Below are positions 24,182-26,002 of a stretch of 26,002 bases of DNA, in pieces (positions within the stretch are counted from its first letter, which is position 1; every line of letters begins with the position of its first letter). Under the pieces are notes generated by a model. The model saw nothing but the letters and a program-made list of their open reading frames with translations, was not told the origin of the DNA and made no database searches. Position numbers and translations under genes: made by a program. The DNA is from CAYVKM01 sp964452045 (GTDB lineage: Bacteria; Calditrichota; Calditrichia; RBG-13-44-9): contig CAYVKM010000051.1 of assembly GCA_964452045.1 (NCBI GenBank), forward strand, positions 1 to 26,002, in the 5' to 3' direction.

Positions 24182-25148
24182 ACTCACGCTCCTCCAACCC
24201 GATCACCCTGGGAGTTATTCTGTCTATTAGCGGGTTAAACAAATTGATCAGAAGAATGACAAAGGCAATACCATCGTAATAAACTGAAAATGAGCGAACC
24301 AGGACCAGCAGCAGGCCACCTAAAAATCCGTATATAAGCATCGGGATCCGATTAACCGGAGAAGTAGTGTGGTCTGTCGCCAGAAAAAAAGCGCCCAAAA
24401 TTGTACTACCAGTGAGTAGCTGAAATATGGGTGAGGTAAATTGCACTGGATTGATCAGATGAACTATCCACCCAGTCAGAAGAGTTCCTATGATAAATCC
24501 GCCGGGAATATGCCAGGTAATTTGCCGGGAAATGAGTAGCAGGATACCACCCAGAAAAAGAAAAATAATCATTGCATTTCCGATACCGGCAACCTGTTTT
24601 CCCAGAAGCAAATCCTGGATGTGATACAAATTTTCGGCTTCACTGCCCAGTGTTTTAACCAGGCGCATGGGTTCTATCATTTTTAGCGGCCAATTCAGAC
24701 TGGTCGCCGCGGCGGTGTAATCCAGGCGTGCGGGCCAGGACACCTGGAGCATGGCGAAACCGAGCAGCACCGGGTGCACCGGGTAAGCACCCAACCCGCC
24801 AAACAATTTTTTTCCGATAATGATAATAATAAAGGCACCGACTACAATTATCCACCAGGATGTATTATAGGGTAATAGCATGGCGAAGAGCAGGGCGAAG
24901 GTAATACTATTCCAATTAAAGGGAGAATCTTTTGCCGGTACTATTTTCCAGGCAACCAATTCAAACAAAGCAAAAATCGCCACACAAAGCGTGTAAATTC
25001 GCAGGGCGTTAAGTCCGTACAGCCACAGACTCATGAGTATTGCCGGCAGCAGCGCCAGAATCCAGAGATGCTGCGTTCTGGAAATCGAGCTCCCATCTCT
25101 CCAATGCGGAGGTGGCGCCACATTCAGCTTGTTGTTGAGGATATTCAT
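24174..25148 (-). CDS. rnfD: Rnf complex subunit D (covalent FMN carrier)
   Basis: 324 aa with about nine or ten membrane helices. The N-terminal NVAPPPHWRDGSSISRTQ matches the family start. The flavin-attachment site, D-G-x-S-G-A-T in relatives, appears here as DYTAAATSL, with Thr149 in the acceptor position. The conserved FFLATDHTTSPVNRIPMLIYG and FVILLINLFNPLID segments are also present. It forms the membrane core with RnfG, RnfA and RnfE and is thought to take part in ion passage. ATG 25148 has no good ribosome site and lies inside the 3' end of rnfC, so translation probably depends on rnfC. The motif is looser than usual (Gly to Ala at the centre), but the Thr is kept. Confidence 0.93.
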   Translation of the reverse strand: MNILNNKLNVAPPPHWRDGSSISRTQHLWILALLPAILMSLWLYGLNALRIYTLCVAIFALFELVAWKIVPAKDSPFNWNSITFALLFAMLLPYNTSWWIIVVGAFIIIIIGKKLFGGLGAYPVHPVLLGFAMLQVSWPARLDYTAAATSLNWPLKMIEPMRLVKTLGSEAENLYHIQDLLLGKQVAGIGNAMIIFLFLGGILLLISRQITWHIPGGFIIGTLLTGWIVHLINPVQFTSPIFQLLTGSTILGAFFLATDHTTSPVNRIPMLIYGFLGGLLLVLVRSFSVYYDGIAFVILLINLFNPLIDRITPRVIGLEEREYA

Positions 25149-26002
25149 TGGTTATACCACAATATTTCTTACACATTTGTATCAATTGGATCAATGGCCG
25201 ATGGGCCGGACAGACAAATCCGCACAATCCACACTCAACACAGGCTTCGGTGTGGTAAGCGGTTGTATCAGTAAACATCCCATATTCCGCATATCGGCCA
25301 ACCAGATGAACTTGCAAATTTACCGGACACATGCGAGTGCACCGTCCACAACTGGTGCAGGTCAGATTGGTTTCTAATGGTAATTCTTTCTGACTCATCA
25401 GATACAGTCCATGGGATGTTTTGGTCAATGGGGTTAGATCGGTATATTGAGCAATACCCTGCATCGGTCCGCCCACCAGAATCCGGCCAAAAGTTTTATC
25501 CGATATATCCAAGGCTTTCAGAACTTGCCGGATAGTCATTCCAATCGGAATTTTGATGGTCTTGGGTTCTTTCATCTGCGAACCAGCAACTGTTAGGAAT
25601 TTATGGGTGAAAGGTGATTTTCCATCCAGGGCATCAACCAAATTGAGTAAGTATTCTGCGGATAGAACCGCTATTCCATGCGCTCGGTAGGCAGAGATGG
25701 TGGGAATGTTTGTTTCCGTCAGCTTTGAAACCATCAGTTGGGAAATCCGGTCTTTATAATTCTGGCCAATACCCTGAACCTTTGCCAGTGAACCGAATTG
25801 ATCGGTGGCCCAGGTACGGTTGTGGTTTGAGACAGCGAGAATTATTTCTGCCCGGGGCGCCAGATTACTTAAATAAGAAAGTCCACGTGAAATTTTTATG
25901 GTATAATTTTGGATAATTAAGCCATTCAGAAAAATAGAAGGTTCTTCATCATGACATTTTTTAACTATTTTTTTAATTTCTTTTATGGTTTTATGTTTCT
26001 TT
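25009..26002 (-). CDS. rnfC: Rnf complex subunit C, N-terminus outside window
   Basis: The frame is open to the window edge; about 330 residues are visible and the start lies beyond 26002. The C-terminal half is clearly RnfC: LTVAGSQMKEPKTIKIPIGM, ILVGGPMQGIA, then two cluster motifs CTSCGRCTRMCP and CVECGLCGFVCPAHRPL, each for one [4Fe-4S]. In known RnfC the preceding domain binds FMN and NADH. Here that region (about 25640-26002) is divergent: of the AECEPYIT, GIEDNK and YPxGxxKQL words I recall from the family, only an EEP remnant is obvious. The cytosolic subunit may therefore have lost NADH binding. After the last cluster the reading frame runs on for about 75 residues and overlaps rnfD by 140 bases. 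The operon order C-D-G-E-A-B is that of clostridia and Thermotoga. Confidence 0.88.
   Translation of the reverse strand, partial: KKHKTIKEIKKIVKKCHDEEPSIFLNGLIIQNYTIKISRGLSYLSNLAPRAEIILAVSNHNRTWATDQFGSLAKVQGIGQNYKDRISQLMVSKLTETNIPTISAYRAHGIAVLSAEYLLNLVDALDGKSPFTHKFLTVAGSQMKEPKTIKIPIGMTIRQVLKALDISDKTFGRILVGGPMQGIAQYTDLTPLTKTSHGLYLMSQKELPLETNLTCTSCGRCTRMCPVNLQVHLVGRYAEYGMFTDTTAYHTEACVECGLCGFVCPAHRPLIQLIQMCKKYCGITNEYPQQQAECGATSALERWELDFQNAASLDSGAAAGNTHESVAVRT

Noticed and set aside
25009..26002. Reading the edge gene as NqrA (Na+-NQR) instead of RnfC
   Set aside because: NqrA has no ferredoxin-type cysteine clusters; two are present here, and rnfB is in the operon.

Overview
The window looks like chromosome of a free-living, Gram-negative bacterium of the FCB assemblage, of a Calditrichota / KSB1 / Ignavibacteria-like kind. 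The pointers are two secreted proteins ending in a type IX secretion (T9SS) sorting domain with the signature NYPNPFNP, a TonB-dependent receptor with a carboxypeptidase-regulatory N-terminus, many lipoproteins, and moderate G+C with A/T-rich spacers. The phylum is inferred from these family signatures only. I see no tRNA, rRNA, CRISPR array, transposase or phage gene.

Layout. 1-1400 (+): the 3' end of a secreted protein, a T9SS-sorted protein, tandem terminators and a small lipoprotein. 1395-1935 is a non-coding stretch rich in palindromic repeats. 1936-3801 (-) is a cytosolic PAS-GGDEF-EAL protein for cyclic di-GMP. 4158-7306 (+): an aldo/keto reductase, a RidA-family protein and a secreted papain-like protease, closed by a two-way terminator. 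7387-10079 (-): a surface lipoprotein translationally coupled to a TonB-dependent receptor. 10080-10753 is a second repeat-rich gap. 10754-11650 (+) is a multi-pass membrane protein. 11666-17797 (-): a DUF4177-like small protein, a membrane flavodoxin/ferredoxin fusion, a KefF/NQO-type flavoprotein, a predicted outer-membrane protein, a metallophosphoesterase lipoprotein and an M13 metalloprotease lipoprotein.

18094-26002 (-) is one operon in the order rnfC-rnfD-rnfG-rnfE-rnfA-rnfB, then a 4-TM membrane protein and a two-domain SDR epimerase. It encodes an Rnf ion-pumping complex that normally couples reduced ferredoxin and NAD+ to Na+ or H+ transport. The membrane core looks intact: paired cysteines in RnfA and RnfE, and FMN-attachment threonines in RnfD and RnfG.

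The two soluble ends are unusual. RnfB is fused to a complete GltD/NfnB-type flavoprotein (Fe-S, FAD and NADPH-type dinucleotide domains). The visible part of RnfC lacks most motifs I recall for the NADH/FMN domain, although its two [4Fe-4S] motifs are kept. I infer a rewired Rnf in which a pyridine nucleotide, probably NADPH, is handled at the RnfB end. This is the strongest candidate here for an undescribed system.
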